A stretch of DNA of 56,160 nt, taken from Pseudonocardia acidicola. GTDB taxonomy: Bacteria; Actinomycetota; Actinomycetes; Mycobacteriales; Pseudonocardiaceae. Shown in pieces: positions 16,429 to 26,365 of the stretch (its first letter is position 1; every line of letters begins with the position of its first letter). The position numbers and the translations under genes were made by a program. The stretch lies in the NCBI RefSeq assembly GCF_012911935.1, contig NZ_JAAXLA010000043.1, positions 1-56,160 of the forward strand, in the 5' to 3' direction. The notes beneath the pieces are model-generated. The model saw nothing but the letters and a program-made list of their open reading frames with translations. It was not told where the DNA came from and made no database searches.

Positions 16429-17700
16429 TCAGCGCGGCGTCCCGACCGGGCGCGGCACGCTCACCACGTCGTCGGCCCGGGCGGCCGGCAGGAAGATCGT
16501 GAACGTCGCCGGCCGGGCCCGGGAGAGCTCCAGCCGCCCGCCGTCAGCCTCGACGAGGGCCCGGGCCAACGCCAATCCCAGCCCGGTCGACGAGCCGACC
16601 GACACGCCGCGGTCGAACACGTGCGGCACGAGCTCCTCGGGCACCCCCGGCCCGGTGTCGCTGACCTCGATGACGAGGGTGTTCTCCCCGGCCCGGGCGC
16701 TCACCGTGACCGTCCCGCCGCCGTGCTGGGTGGCGTTGTCGACGAGCGCGCCGACGGCCTCCCGGATCCGCGCCGGGGTGGCCCGGGCCAGCAGCCCGTC
16801 GGGAACCCGCACCTTGAGCGAGCGCCCGGCCGCGCGCAGCGTGGGGCGCCACTCCTCGGCGACCGCCGTGATGCCCTCCTTCAGATCCAGCGGTGCGGCG
16901 CCGGCGGCGCGCGCCAGCCGGGCGGCCTCGAGCAGCTCGTCGAGCACCCCGGACAACCGCTCGGTCTGTTCCAGGGCGGCCAGTGCCTCCTTGCGGGCAC
17001 TCGGGTCGGGATGGGTGCTCAGCTCGTCGAGGCGCAGCTGCAGCGCGGTGAGCCTGCTGCGCAGCTGATGTGAGACGTCGCCCACCAGCGCCCGCTCCCG
17101 CTGCACGAGCTCGGCGAGCGCGGCCGCGGAGGTGTCCAGCACGTCGGAGACCCGGTCGAGCTCGGAGATGCCGTGCCGGTGCGGCGCCGAGCGGAAGTCA
17201 CCGGCGCCGAGCCGGGCCGCGCGGTCGGCCACGTCGAGCAGCGGCTCGGCCAGCCGCCGCGCGGTCACCGTCGCGACCACCGCACCGGTGCCCACCGACA
17301 GCACCACCAGCAGCAGCACGATGACGGTCACCTGCACCTGCTCGGCCCGCATGATCGACCGGGGTTGGGCGAGCGTCACCGCGCCGCCCGGGCCGAACGG
17401 GAGCGTCTCGGCGACCGGGTTCGGGCCCACGTCGGGACCCAGCCGCTGTTCCGGGCGCCCGGGCAGGGTCAGCGTGAGCTGCCCGCCGGACGGGACGGCC
17501 AGCCCGATCGCCGCGTTGTCCACCTGGTCGTTGACGTCCGGGTCGTCGAGCCGGGCGGCGATCTGTTCGAGCCGCGAGGTCAGGTCGGTCCGGGTGAAGT
17601 CCTCGACGAGCTGCCAGGTGGTGATGGCCAGCGGGCCACCCAGCACCAGCGCGGTGATCGCCACCACGAACAGGGTCGACTGCAGGATGCGCCGGCGCAT
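16429..17700 (-). CDS. Sensor histidine kinase
   Basis: A membrane two-component sensor of 423 residues. Helices at about 9-29 and 123-146 flank a short extracytoplasmic sensor of roughly 95 residues. A HAMP linker (about 147-200) follows, then the H box DVSHQLRSRLTALQLRLDEL with His211, the N box GALVDNATQHGG, the G1 box VSDTGPGVPEE and STGLGLALARALV. The response regulator gene lies upstream with a 16-bp gap, so the two are cotranscribed. The stimulus is unknown. This pair is absent from the equivalent mycobacterial interval as I recall it. Confidence 0.9.
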   Translation of the reverse strand: MRRRILQSTLFVVAITALVLGGPLAITTWQLVEDFTRTDLTSRLEQIAARLDDPDVNDQVDNAAIGLAVPSGGQLTLTLPGRPEQRLGPDVGPNPVAETLPFGPGGAVTLAQPRSIMRAEQVQVTVIVLLLVVLSVGTGAVVATVTARRLAEPLLDVADRAARLGAGDFRSAPHRHGISELDRVSDVLDTSAAALAELVQRERALVGDVSHQLRSRLTALQLRLDELSTHPDPSARKEALAALEQTERLSGVLDELLEAARLARAAGAAPLDLKEGITAVAEEWRPTLRAAGRSLKVRVPDGLLARATPARIREAVGALVDNATQHGGGTVTVSARAGENTLVIEVSDTGPGVPEELVPHVFDRGVSVGSSTGLGLALARALVEADGGRLELSRARPATFTIFLPAARADDVVSVPRPVGTPR

Positions 17701-17716
17701 GGGTCAGTCGTGGCTC

Positions 17717-18373
17717 TCAATCATGGTTGAACCGGAATCCGACTCCCCGGACCGTGGCGATCCGCCGCTCCCCGCCGATCTTGCGACGCAGCCAGGACAT
17801 GTGCATGTCCAGCGTCTTCGACGTCTTGAGGTCCGGGTCGTTCCAGACCTCACGGAGGATCTCCTCCCGGGTCACGACCTGTCCTGCCCGCAGCAGCAGG
17901 ACCCGCAACAGCTCGAACTCCTTGTTCGCGAGGCCGACCTCGGCGCCGTCGACGAGCACCCGGCGCCCGGACAACTCCATCCGGACGCCGCCGACCTCGA
18001 CGGTCTCCGGGGTCAGCCGGCGCAGGAGGGCGCGCACCCGGGCCAGCAGCTCCGCGAGCCGGAACGGCTTGCCCACGTAGTCGTCGGCGCCGGCGTCGAG
18101 GCCGACGACGAAGTCCACCTCGTCCGTGCGGGCGGTCAGCATGAGGACGGGAAGGTCGGGGAAATCCAGGCGGAGTCGCCGGCACACCTCGAGCCCGTCC
18201 ATCCCGGGCAAGCCGAGGTCGAGCACGAGCAGGTCGATATGGCCAAGGCGGACCCGTTCCAGCGCGGCGACGCCTTCCGACGCCACGTCCACCTCGTAGC
18301 CCTCACGTTGCAGGGCCCGCGAGAGCGGTTCGGCGATGGCCGCGTCGTCCTCGGCCAGCAGGACGGTTGTCAC
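17717..18373 (-). CDS. OmpR/PhoB-family response regulator
   Basis: A 218-residue DNA-binding response regulator. The receiver domain has the acidic pair AEDD near the N-terminus, the phosphorylation site Asp52 in LVLDLGLPGMDG and the conserved Lys in VGKPF. The C-terminal winged helix includes LANKEFELLRVLLLRAGQVV and RRKIGGERRIATVRGVGFRF. The GTG at 18373 begins at VTTVLLAEDD, the normal N-terminus. It is the partner of the adjacent kinase; targets are unknown, with the divergent hisN an obvious candidate only by position. Confidence 0.92.
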   Translation of the reverse strand: MTTVLLAEDDAAIAEPLSRALQREGYEVDVASEGVAALERVRLGHIDLLVLDLGLPGMDGLEVCRRLRLDFPDLPVLMLTARTDEVDFVVGLDAGADDYVGKPFRLAELLARVRALLRRLTPETVEVGGVRMELSGRRVLVDGAEVGLANKEFELLRVLLLRAGQVVTREEILREVWNDPDLKTSKTLDMHMSWLRRKIGGERRIATVRGVGFRFNHD

Positions 18374-18602
18374 ATCAGGCAGCTTATGCCTGTGCGGGCC
18401 AAAGGGGCCGCGGGACGTGATGTGCAACCGTGATGGACGATCCCCGCACAGACTCGAGGCCGGCCGCCGCGAGGCTCCGATGCTGTTCAGGCATCGTTGC
18501 GCGCCGCAAGATCCCACCAGCGAGGTATGCCGGGTCGTCGCCGGGCGGGGTGTCGCGCCGTCCCCGCCGGGGCTCGGACGTCACCTCGGCGTGACCGGCG
18601 AG

Positions 18603-18620
18603 GGCCGCCCGCGGGCGGCC
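18603..18620. repeat. 18-bp palindrome upstream of hisN
   Basis: GGCCGCCC and GGGCGGCC are perfectly complementary around a 2-nt centre, 17 nt before the hisN GTG. It may be an operator or simply GC-rich chance; it could also hinder ribosome loading if transcribed. Confidence 0.35.
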
Positions 18621-18637
18621 TGGGATCCTGGCTGATC

Positions 18638-19423
18638 GTGGATGCCGATCTGCAGCTCGCCCTGCGCCTGGCCGACATCGCCGACGCGATCACCCTCCCC
18701 CGGTTCCGCGCAGCTGATCTGCGGGTGACCAGCAAACCCGACCGCACCCCCGTCACCGACGCCGACACCGCGGCCGAGGACGCCCTGCGGGCCGCGCTGG
18801 CCGGCGAGCGGCCGGACGACGCGGTGCTCGGCGAGGAGCGCGGCGGGGCGGTACCGGCGAGTGGCCGGGGCTGGGTACTGGACCCGATCGACGGCACCAA
18901 GAACTTCTCCCGCGGCATGCCGGCGTGGGCCTCGCTCATCGCGCTCACCGAGCACGGCAAGCCGGTGGTCGGGGTGGTCAGCGCCCCGGCGCTGGGCCGG
19001 CGCTGGTGGGCCGCGGCGGGAGCCGGGGCGTGGGCGGCGGACTCCGGCGGAGCCGGCGCCGAGCCGCGGCGGATCGTCGTGTCGGGTGTGGCGGACCTCG
19101 CCGACGTCTACGTGTCCACCACGAACCTGAACACGTTCCGCGAGAACGGCACGCTCGGGCAGTGGCTGGAGCTCACCGACCGCTGCTGGGAGACCCGCGC
19201 CTTCGGCGACTTCTGGCAGCACTGCCTGGTCGCCGAGGGTGTGCTGGACCTCGCGGTCGACCCGGCCGCGAGCACCTGGGACCTGGCCGCGATCCAGGTG
19301 ATCGTCGAGGAGGCCGGCGGCCGGTTCACCGACCTCGCCGGGACCCCCACCTTCGCCGGCGGGAACGGGATGTCGTCCAACGGGTTGGTGCACGATGCCG
19401 CGCTGAGCTGCTTTCGGCCATGA
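18638..19423 (+). CDS. hisN: Histidinol-phosphatase (inositol monophosphatase family)
   Basis: HisN removes phosphate from histidinol phosphate in histidine synthesis; it belongs to the Mg-dependent inositol monophosphatase fold. The 261-residue protein shows the metal-binding signatures LGEERGG (about 64-70) and DPIDGTKNFSRG (82-93), and the second Asp region STWDLAAIQVIVEEAGG. The fit to actinobacterial HisN (WASLIALTEHGKPVVGVVSAP) is better than to general IMPases. The GTG at 18638 begins VDADLQLAL. It stands apart from other his genes, so the histidine role rests on family similarity. Confidence 0.85.
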   Translation: MDADLQLALRLADIADAITLPRFRAADLRVTSKPDRTPVTDADTAAEDALRAALAGERPDDAVLGEERGGAVPASGRGWVLDPIDGTKNFSRGMPAWASLIALTEHGKPVVGVVSAPALGRRWWAAAGAGAWAADSGGAGAEPRRIVVSGVADLADVYVSTTNLNTFRENGTLGQWLELTDRCWETRAFGDFWQHCLVAEGVLDLAVDPAASTWDLAAIQVIVEEAGGRFTDLAGTPTFAGGNGMSSNGLVHDAALSCFRP

Positions 19424-19460
19424 TGCGCACGCACCGTCACTGATCGACAAGGGAGTCTCC

Positions 19461-19645
19461 GTGACCGACACCGTCTCCGTGTCCACCATCAGCACCGCCG
19501 CCGCGCACCGCATCATCGCGGCGGCCGAGGCCAGGGCTACCCGTTGACGGTGGGCGACGCCGTCGTCGGGGCGATCGGGGTCAGCGGCGGGCACTACGCC
19601 CAGGACCGGGAGGTCGCGCAGGCCGGGCTCGCCGTCCTGCGCTGA
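19461..19645 (+). pseudogene. GlcG/HbpS-family protein, internally deleted and frameshifted
   Basis: A GTG start at 19461 (after GGGAG) opens 28 codons reading MTDTVSVSTISTAAAHRIIA and onwards, the N-terminal helix of GlcG/HbpS (DUF336) proteins, then a TGA at 19545. Shifted by one frame, the next bases read YPLTVGDAVVGAIGVSGGHY and continue as the family's C-terminal end to a TGA at 19643-19645. Roughly 70-100 central residues are missing at the junction near 19533. Intact members bind haem or act in small-molecule degradation; this copy cannot. Confidence 0.8.
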
Positions 19646-19706
19646 CCCCGGCCGCGAGTGGCGAGCATCGCGTCGCTGCGCCCCGCGTCCGGCGGGGCGC
19701 ACCACA

Positions 19707-19712
19707 TAGGGT
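19707..19712 (+). promoter_or_regulatory. Candidate -10 box of the MaoC gene (leaderless)
   Basis: TAGGGT lies 6 nt before the ATG at 19719. Confidence 0.45.
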
Positions 19713-19718
19713 CACGCC

Positions 19719-20162
19719 ATGCCGGAGCTCGCTTTCGAGGACTTCACCCCGGGTCGGGTCTTCGACCTGGGCACGATCGTGATCGACCACGACGAGATGA
19801 TCGCCTTCGCCCGCCGCTTCGATCCGCAGCCGTTCCACCTCGACGAGCGGGCCGGCAAGGAGTCGATCTTCGGCCAGCTGGCGGCGTCGGGCTGGTTCAC
19901 CTCGTCGCTGTGGATGCGCGCCTACGTCGACGCCGTGCTCAGCCGCTCCACAGCGCTCGGGTCGCCCGGCGGCGAGGAGATCTCCTGGCCGGCGCCGGTG
20001 TTCGCCGGTGACGAGCTGCACGCGACCCTGGAGATCCTCGGCGCCCGCCGCTCGCGCAGCCGCCCCGAGATGGGCCTGGTCACGCTCGGGGCCCGGCTCC
20101 GGCGCGACGGGGACGTCGTCTACCGCGCGACGTTCACCGGGATGTTCGGGGTCCGCGCCTAA
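19719..20162 (+). CDS. MaoC-like (R)-enoyl-CoA hydratase
   Basis: A 147-residue single hot-dog domain. The catalytic region contains the Asp/His pair in RRFDPQPFHLDERAG, followed by FGQLAASGW, the usual hydratase-2 arrangement. It probably hydrates a trans-enoyl-CoA in fatty or branched-chain acid breakdown. The stop codon overlaps the convergent HMG-CoA lyase stop by 4 bp, and both enzymes would fit leucine or acyl-CoA catabolism, though they are on opposite strands. Confidence 0.87.
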   Translation: MPELAFEDFTPGRVFDLGTIVIDHDEMIAFARRFDPQPFHLDERAGKESIFGQLAASGWFTSSLWMRAYVDAVLSRSTALGSPGGEEISWPAPVFAGDELHATLEILGARRSRSRPEMGLVTLGARLRRDGDVVYRATFTGMFGVRA

Positions 20163-21139
20163 CCGGCCAGCGCCCGCACCACCCGGGACGGGGACGGGCG
20201 GCCCAGCTGCTCGGCCATCCAGGTGCTGGTCTCGACCAGCTTGTCCAGGTTCGCGCCGTGTGCGATGCCCAGGCCGTCGAGCATCCAGACCAGGTCCTCC
20301 GTGGCCAGGTTGCCGGTGGCCGACTCGGCGTACGGGCAGCCGCCCAGCCCGCCGGCGCTCGCGTCGACGGTGGTGACCCCGCGGCGCAGCGCGGCCAGCG
20401 TGTTGGCCAGCGCCTGGCCGTAGGTGTCGTGGAAGTGCACGGCGAGCACGTCCACGCCCAGCCCGGCCGCGACGCACGCGTCGATGACCGCCTCGGCGTG
20501 CCCCGGGGTCCCGGTGCCGATGGTGTCGCCCAGGGAGAACTGCCAGCAACCCATGTCGACCAGCCGCCTGCCCACCGCCGCGACCTGGGCCGGCGCGACC
20601 GCGCCCTCCCACGGGTCGCCGAACGCCATCGAGACGTAGGCCCGTACCCGCAGCCCCTCGCCGCGGGCCCGCTTCACGACCGGTTCGAACATCGCGAACT
20701 GCTCGTCGAGGGTGCGGTTGAGGTTCTTGCGGGCGAAGGTCTCGGTGGCGCTGGCGAAGATCGCGATGTGCTGCACGCCGGCGTCGAGTGCGCGGTCCAG
20801 GCCACGCTCGTTGGGCACCAGTACCGGGTAGTCGACATCGCTGCGCCGTTCGAGCCGCTCCAGCAGGTCGGCGGCGTCGGCGAGCTGGGGCACCCACTTC
20901 GGGTGCACGAAGCTGGTGGCCTCGAGGACACCGAGCCCGGCGCCGGCCAGCCGGTCCAGGAACTCCGCCTTGACCTCGACGGGGACGACGGTGCGCTCGT
21001 TCTGCAGCCCGTCCCGGGCGCCGACCTCGTAGATGGTGACCTGCTCCGGGAGCCCGTCGGCGGGCACGTGCATCGGCAGCCGTCGGCCGGTCGGGCTGGT
21101 CGGGCTGGTCGGGCTGGTCGGGCTGGTCGGACTAGTCAC
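20159..21139 (-). CDS. Hydroxymethylglutaryl-CoA lyase
   Basis: The enzyme cleaves HMG-CoA to acetyl-CoA and acetoacetate in leucine and ketone metabolism. The TIM-barrel protein of 326 residues has EVGARDGLQNE near the N-terminus, the metal-ligand segment VHFHDTYGQALANTLAAL, and the catalytic Cys in GGLGGCPYAESATGN. The GTG start at 21139 overlaps the upstream PH-domain gene stop as GTGACTAG. The first 17 residues are mostly five Thr-Ser-Pro repeats from a 9-bp tandem repeat; a start at the ATG at 21073 would avoid them, but has no ribosome-binding site. It is third in an apparent birA-PH-lyase operon. Confidence 0.9.
   Translation of the reverse strand: MTSPTSPTSPTSPTSPTGRRLPMHVPADGLPEQVTIYEVGARDGLQNERTVVPVEVKAEFLDRLAGAGLGVLEATSFVHPKWVPQLADAADLLERLERRSDVDYPVLVPNERGLDRALDAGVQHIAIFASATETFARKNLNRTLDEQFAMFEPVVKRARGEGLRVRAYVSMAFGDPWEGAVAPAQVAAVGRRLVDMGCWQFSLGDTIGTGTPGHAEAVIDACVAAGLGVDVLAVHFHDTYGQALANTLAALRRGVTTVDASAGGLGGCPYAESATGNLATEDLVWMLDGLGIAHGANLDKLVETSTWMAEQLGRPSPSRVVRALAG
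21089..21133. repeat. Five-unit 9-bp tandem repeat
   Basis: GGTCGGGCT is repeated four times exactly, and a fifth time as GGTCGGACT, ending inside the PH-domain gene stop codon. On the minus strand it encodes (Ser-Pro-Thr)n at the start of HMG-CoA lyase. Copy-number change would keep the frame. Confidence 0.9.
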
Positions 21140-21617
21140 TGTCGGCCACCTCGTTGTAGAGCATCGCGTGCACCTTCTCGACGCCCGGCACGTCGTCGAA
21201 CTCCAGCGGTTCGTCGGACGCCGATTCGATGACCAGGGTGCCGCACCCGAGGAGCCGTTCGACGATGGTGTGACGGAACTGGACGCTGTTGATCCGGCTC
21301 ATCGGGATGTCGATGCCCTGCCGGGAGAACACCCCCTCCCGGACCAGCACCCGCCGCGTCGTCACCACGAAGTGGGTGGTCCGCCAGCGGACCACCGGTA
21401 CGACCGTGAGCCAGATGATCATCGCGCCGGCCACGGCGGCCAGCCCCAGCCAGCCGTACGAGGCCCAGCTCTGGTTGCGGACCAGCGCGGCCAGATAGCT
21501 GGCGAGGCCCACCGTGATCAGGAAGACCAGCACCGGCGGCACCAGCATCTTCCAGTGCGGGTGCTTGTGCATGACGACCTGCTCGCCCTCGACGAGCAGG
21601 TCGTCCGGATACGCCAT
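21132..21617 (-). CDS. PH domain-containing membrane protein
   Basis: A 161-residue protein with two membrane helices (about residues 26-47 and 57-76) followed by a bacterial PH (DUF304-type) domain starting at THFVVTTRRVLVREGVFSRQG. It matches the Rv3278c family by sequence and by position next to birA. Function is unknown; such domains may bind lipids or peptides at the membrane. It starts 35 bp after birA. Confidence 0.87.
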   Translation of the reverse strand: MAYPDDLLVEGEQVVMHKHPHWKMLVPPVLVFLITVGLASYLAALVRNQSWASYGWLGLAAVAGAMIIWLTVVPVVRWRTTHFVVTTRRVLVREGVFSRQGIDIPMSRINSVQFRHTIVERLLGCGTLVIESASDEPLEFDDVPGVEKVHAMLYNEVADSD

Positions 21618-21652
21618 CCGGCCAATGTAGTGGCCGGATCAAACCGGGCGGA

Positions 21653-22477
21653 TCACTCCGCGGGGCGCAGGTGCACGACGTCGCCCGCCGCGATCGGCTG
21701 CCGCCGACCGTCCGCCCCGAGCAGCAGCAGGCGGCCGTGTGCGTCGACGTCCTCGGCCATCCCGACCAGCGACGTGCCGCCGGGCAGCTCGACCCGGACC
21801 GCTGAGCCGAGGCTCGCGCAGCCGGCCCGGTAGTCCCCGCGCAGCCCGATCGCCTCGGCGTCGCCGGCAGCGGCGCGCCACTGCTTCTCCCGTGCGGCGA
21901 GCCGGGTGAGCAGCGTGATCAGCAGCGCGCCGCGGTCCACCTCGGCGCCCTCCGCGGCGAGCGAGGTGGCCCCGGGGGGCAGCTCGTCGAGGGCCGCGCC
22001 GACGTTGAGGCCGATGCCCAGCACCACGCCCGGGCCCCCGCCGGTGACCGCGGTCATCTCGGCCAGGATCCCCGCGGCCTTGCGCTGCCCGGGGCCGAGC
22101 AGCAGGTCGTTGGGCCACTTCAGCCCGGCCTGGACGTCGGTGACATCGCGGACGGTGTCGAGCAGGGCCAGCCCGGCCAGCATCGGCAGCCAGCCGAACC
22201 GGTCGGCCGGCACCCCCTCGGGCCGCCACAGCACGCTGACCGTGATCCCGGACCGCGGCGGCGACTCCCAGATCCGGGTCAGCCGCCCGCGACCCGCCTC
22301 CTGGTGCTCGGCGACGAGGACGGTGCGATCGACCGCGCCGGCGGCCGCGGCGGCGAGCAGGTCGGCGTTGGTCGAGCCGGTGCGCTCGACGAGGTCCAGC
22401 GCCGCCCACGGGCCGATCGGAGCGAGGAGCGCCGCACGCAACGCGTCGACGTCCAGGGGTGGGGCTTCGCAGGTCAC
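21653..22477 (-). CDS. birA: Biotin--acetyl-CoA-carboxylase ligase
   Basis: BirA activates biotin with ATP and attaches it to the BCCP lysine, here presumably Lys554 of AccA3 encoded 10 kb away. The 274-residue protein is the short class without an N-terminal DNA-binding domain. It shows ERTGSTNADLL, the biotin-AMP loop EHQEAGRGRLTRIWESPP and the KWPNDLLLG motif. The GTG at 22477 is supported by TACCGT 8 nt upstream. Divergent from accD5, as in mycobacteria. Confidence 0.93.
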   Translation of the reverse strand: MTCEAPPLDVDALRAALLAPIGPWAALDLVERTGSTNADLLAAAAAGAVDRTVLVAEHQEAGRGRLTRIWESPPRSGITVSVLWRPEGVPADRFGWLPMLAGLALLDTVRDVTDVQAGLKWPNDLLLGPGQRKAAGILAEMTAVTGGGPGVVLGIGLNVGAALDELPPGATSLAAEGAEVDRGALLITLLTRLAAREKQWRAAAGDAEAIGLRGDYRAGCASLGSAVRVELPGGTSLVGMAEDVDAHGRLLLLGADGRRQPIAAGDVVHLRPAE

Positions 22478-22485
22478 GGAGGGCG

Positions 22486-22491
22486 ACGGTA
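22486..22491 (-). promoter_or_regulatory. Candidate -10 box of birA (leaderless)
   Basis: TACCGT on the minus strand, 8 nt before the GTG at 22477. Confidence 0.5.
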
Positions 22492-22665
22492 GCGGCTGGT
22501 GCGGGATTTCTCCGGGTGCACCGGTGCCGGACGCGGCGGGCGGCCCCGGGCGGGCGCCCGGCGAACCCCCGGGCGAGCCGAACGCGCGAACCCGCTCACC
22601 CATCCGATACAACGGCGTGACTCAGACCGCTCCGCGGCGGCGTCCCGGGAGCATTACCCGCGGGT

Positions 22666-22671
22666 TAGGCT
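22666..22671 (+). promoter_or_regulatory. Candidate -10 box of accD5 (leaderless)
   Basis: TAGGCT (preceded by T) lies 8 nt before the accD5 ATG at 22680. Together with the birA box it makes a divergent promoter region of about 200 bp. Confidence 0.55.
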
Positions 22672-22679
22672 CCGCTCCT

Positions 22680-24319
<1,640 letters not shown>

Positions 24320-24323
<4 letters not shown>

Positions 24324-24667
24324 CCGAACGCAGCGAGAGCCCCGACGACGCTGCGGTCGAGCGCCGCGAGGAGACCGTTGACGCGGTGGGCACCGAGGAA
24401 ACCTCCGAGCCCACCGGGGCCACGGAGGCCGCAGGGGCCGCCGAGGCCACCCCGGAGGAGCGCCGTGCGCTGTTCCGGGTGGTCCGCGGCGAGCCGACGG
24501 ACGCCGAGGTCGCCGCGCTGACCGTGGTGCTGGCCGCGGTCGCGGCGGCCTCCGGCGAGGCCCCCTCCGCCGGGCCGCGCAGCGCCTGGAACGACCCGGT
24601 CGCCCGGCTCCGCGCGCCGCTGCGCCCGGGGCCGGGTGCCTGGGCCATGTCCGCCTGGCCGCGCTGA
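24320..24667 (+). CDS. accE5: Acyl-CoA carboxylase epsilon subunit
   Basis: A 115-residue accessory subunit that, in actinobacteria, bridges and stimulates the alpha and beta carboxylase subunits. The acidic, low-complexity N-terminal half (Glu/Ala/Thr-rich) is followed by the epsilon core RALFRVVRGEPTDAEVAALT and the typical WNDPVARLR near the C-terminus. The GTG start lies within the accD5 stop (GTGA), ensuring coupled synthesis. A palindromic hairpin follows the stop. Confidence 0.88.
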
Positions 24668-24676
24668 GCACGAGCC

Positions 24677-24702
24677 CGATCCCCACCCCGGGGTGGAGAT
24701 CG
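24677..24702 (+). terminator. Hairpin after accE5
   Basis: A 14-bp perfect palindrome CCACCCCGGGGTGG (24683-24696) is extended outward by CGATC/GATCG after one mismatch, 9 nt after the accE5 stop. Confidence 0.5.
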
Positions 24703-25134
24703 GATCAAGCCGGGTCCCACCTGCGGCCCGACGCCGCGCGGCCGGGCGCGGAGCGGCGTCTCCAGGCATGGGGACATCGGGCAGCTCCTGCTCATCGCCC
24801 TGGCCGCCGTGTGGGCCGTGGCCGGCCGGCCAGGTCACCGGCCGGTACGTCGCGCTGCGCCGGATGACGGCACTGCCCGTGGTGATCACGGTGCTCGGGC
24901 TGTACGCGCTGGTACAGGCGCATCCGCCGGTCGCACCATTCGTCGCCACCTCGATGAATCGGCCGCACCGGACGGCCCAACGGGTGCGGCAGAGGGCTGC
25001 GTCCGCAGCGGTCGCCCGGAGTCGCGCAGACAGGTTCTCGCCGGGGGTGATCGGCGGGCGTGTTCCCCGCTGCCGCGGGGCCGACACGAAACCGCGGGAC
25101 CGGCGCCGGCCGCATCCCGGTTCCCGGTGCGTCG

Positions 25135-25140
25135 TACAGT
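25135..25140 (+). promoter_or_regulatory. Candidate -10 box of maf (leaderless)
   Basis: TACAGT lies 8 nt before the GTG at 25149. Confidence 0.5.
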
Positions 25141-25148
25141 CTGCCGAC

Positions 25149-25784
25149 GTGCACGTCGTGCTGGCTTCCGCTTCCCCCGCCCGGCTCTCCGTCCTCCGCG
25201 CGGCCGGGCTCGACCCCCTCGTCGAGGTCTCCGATGTCGACGAGGACGCGCTGCTGGCCACCGTCCCGGACGCCACCCCCGGTGAGAAGACCACCCGGCT
25301 GGCGGGGGCGAAGGCCACGACGGTCGCGCGCCGCATCGCCGACGCCCACCCCGATGCGATCGTGATCGGCTGCGACTCGATGCTGCACATCGACGGTGAG
25401 CTCCTCGGCAAACCGGTGGACGCCGATCAGGCGCGCAAGCGCTGGCGGGCCATGGCCGGCGGCGTCGGCGAGCTGGTGACCGGGCACGCGGTGCTGCGAC
25501 TGGCCGACGGTGAGATCGACCGGGTCGCCGAGGGGCACGCCGTCACCACGGTCCGGTTCGGCGAGCCGACCGAGGAGGAGCTGGAGGCCTATCTCGCCAG
25601 CGGCGAGCCGCTGGCGGTCGCCGGGGCGTTCACCCTGGACGGCCTGGGCGGGTGGTTCGTCGAGGGGATCGACGGCGATCCGTCGAACGTGATCGGGATC
25701 AGCCTGCCGCTCACCCGCAGACTGCTCGCCGGAGTGGGGGTTGCGGTCACCACGCTGTGGTCACCGCAACCCCGCCGCGGTTAG
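25149..25784 (+). CDS. maf: Maf family nucleoside triphosphate pyrophosphatase
   Basis: Maf proteins hydrolyse non-canonical or modified nucleoside triphosphates to monophosphates. The 211-residue protein begins VHVVLASASPARLSVLRAAG, which carries the SxSPxR motif, and includes VIGCDSMLHIDGELLGKP and the conserved AFTLDGLGGWFVEGIDGDPSNVIG. Position after accE5 is as in mycobacteria (Rv3282). Its stop overlaps the convergent cvnD stop by 4 bp. Confidence 0.92.
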   Translation: MHVVLASASPARLSVLRAAGLDPLVEVSDVDEDALLATVPDATPGEKTTRLAGAKATTVARRIADAHPDAIVIGCDSMLHIDGELLGKPVDADQARKRWRAMAGGVGELVTGHAVLRLADGEIDRVAEGHAVTTVRFGEPTEEELEAYLASGEPLAVAGAFTLDGLGGWFVEGIDGDPSNVIGISLPLTRRLLAGVGVAVTTLWSPQPRRG

Positions 25785-26365
25785 GAGGCGACCGCGGTCC
25801 GGGCCAACGCGTGCTCGACCAGCACGATGAGCGTCCGCAACCCGGACTCGGGCTGCCGGGCATCCATCCGCACGACCGGGCAGCCGGGCGGCAGCGCCAG
25901 CGCGTCGAGGACGGTCTCGTCGTCGTAGGTGTCGGCGCCGGGGAAGCTGTTGACCGCGACGACGAACGGGATCCCGCGGTTCTCGAAGTAGTCGATCGCC
26001 GGGAAGCAGTCGTCCACCCGCCGCAGATCGACCAGCACCACCGCACCGACGCAGCCACGGGCGAGCTCGTCCCACATGAACCAGAACCGCGACTGCCCGG
26101 GCGTGCCGAACAGGTACAGCAGCAACGACTCGTCGACGGTGATCCGGCCGAAGTCCATCGCCACCGTGGTGGTCCGCTTCTCGGGTACGAGTCCGGTGTC
26201 GTCGACGCCGATCGACGCCGTCGTCATCTCCTGCTCGGTCAGCAGCGGCGGGATCTCCGACAGTGCGGTCACCAGCGTGGTCTTGCCGGCCCCGAATCCA
26301 CCCGCGACCAGCACCTTGAGCGGGATCAGCTCGGTCCGATCCGTGTCACCGCGCACGTAGTCCAT
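25781..26365 (-). CDS. cvnD: Conservon GTP-binding protein CvnD
   Basis: A small Ras-like GTPase of 194 residues, the last gene of a four-gene conservon that couples a kinase-like sensor to a G protein at the membrane. It shows the P-loop VAGGFGAGKTTLV at about 20-32, the switch region LFGTPGQSRFWFMWDEL in place of DTPGQ, and VAVNSFPGADTYDD as the NKxD-like region. The ATG at 26365 overlaps the cvnC end by 20 bp. Confidence 0.92.
   Translation of the reverse strand: MDYVRGDTDRTELIPLKVLVAGGFGAGKTTLVTALSEIPPLLTEQEMTTASIGVDDTGLVPEKRTTTVAMDFGRITVDESLLLYLFGTPGQSRFWFMWDELARGCVGAVVLVDLRRVDDCFPAIDYFENRGIPFVVAVNSFPGADTYDDETVLDALALPPGCPVVRMDARQPESGLRTLIVLVEHALARTAVAS

Larger units (their letters stand above)
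24668..25148. other. Intergenic region between accE5 and maf
   Basis: In 481 bp only a weak candidate is seen. An ATG at 24768 opens a frame that runs without a stop into maf and contains one possible membrane helix (RMTALPVVITVLGLYALVQA). No ribosome-binding site or known family supports it. A hairpin (24677-24702) terminates accDE and a -10 hexamer (25135-25140) precedes maf. Confidence 0.5.

Noticed and set aside
24768..25148. Small membrane protein before maf
   Set aside because: The frame has one possible helix but no ribosome-binding site, no stop before maf and no recognisable family. Its second half is Arg-rich and looks non-coding.
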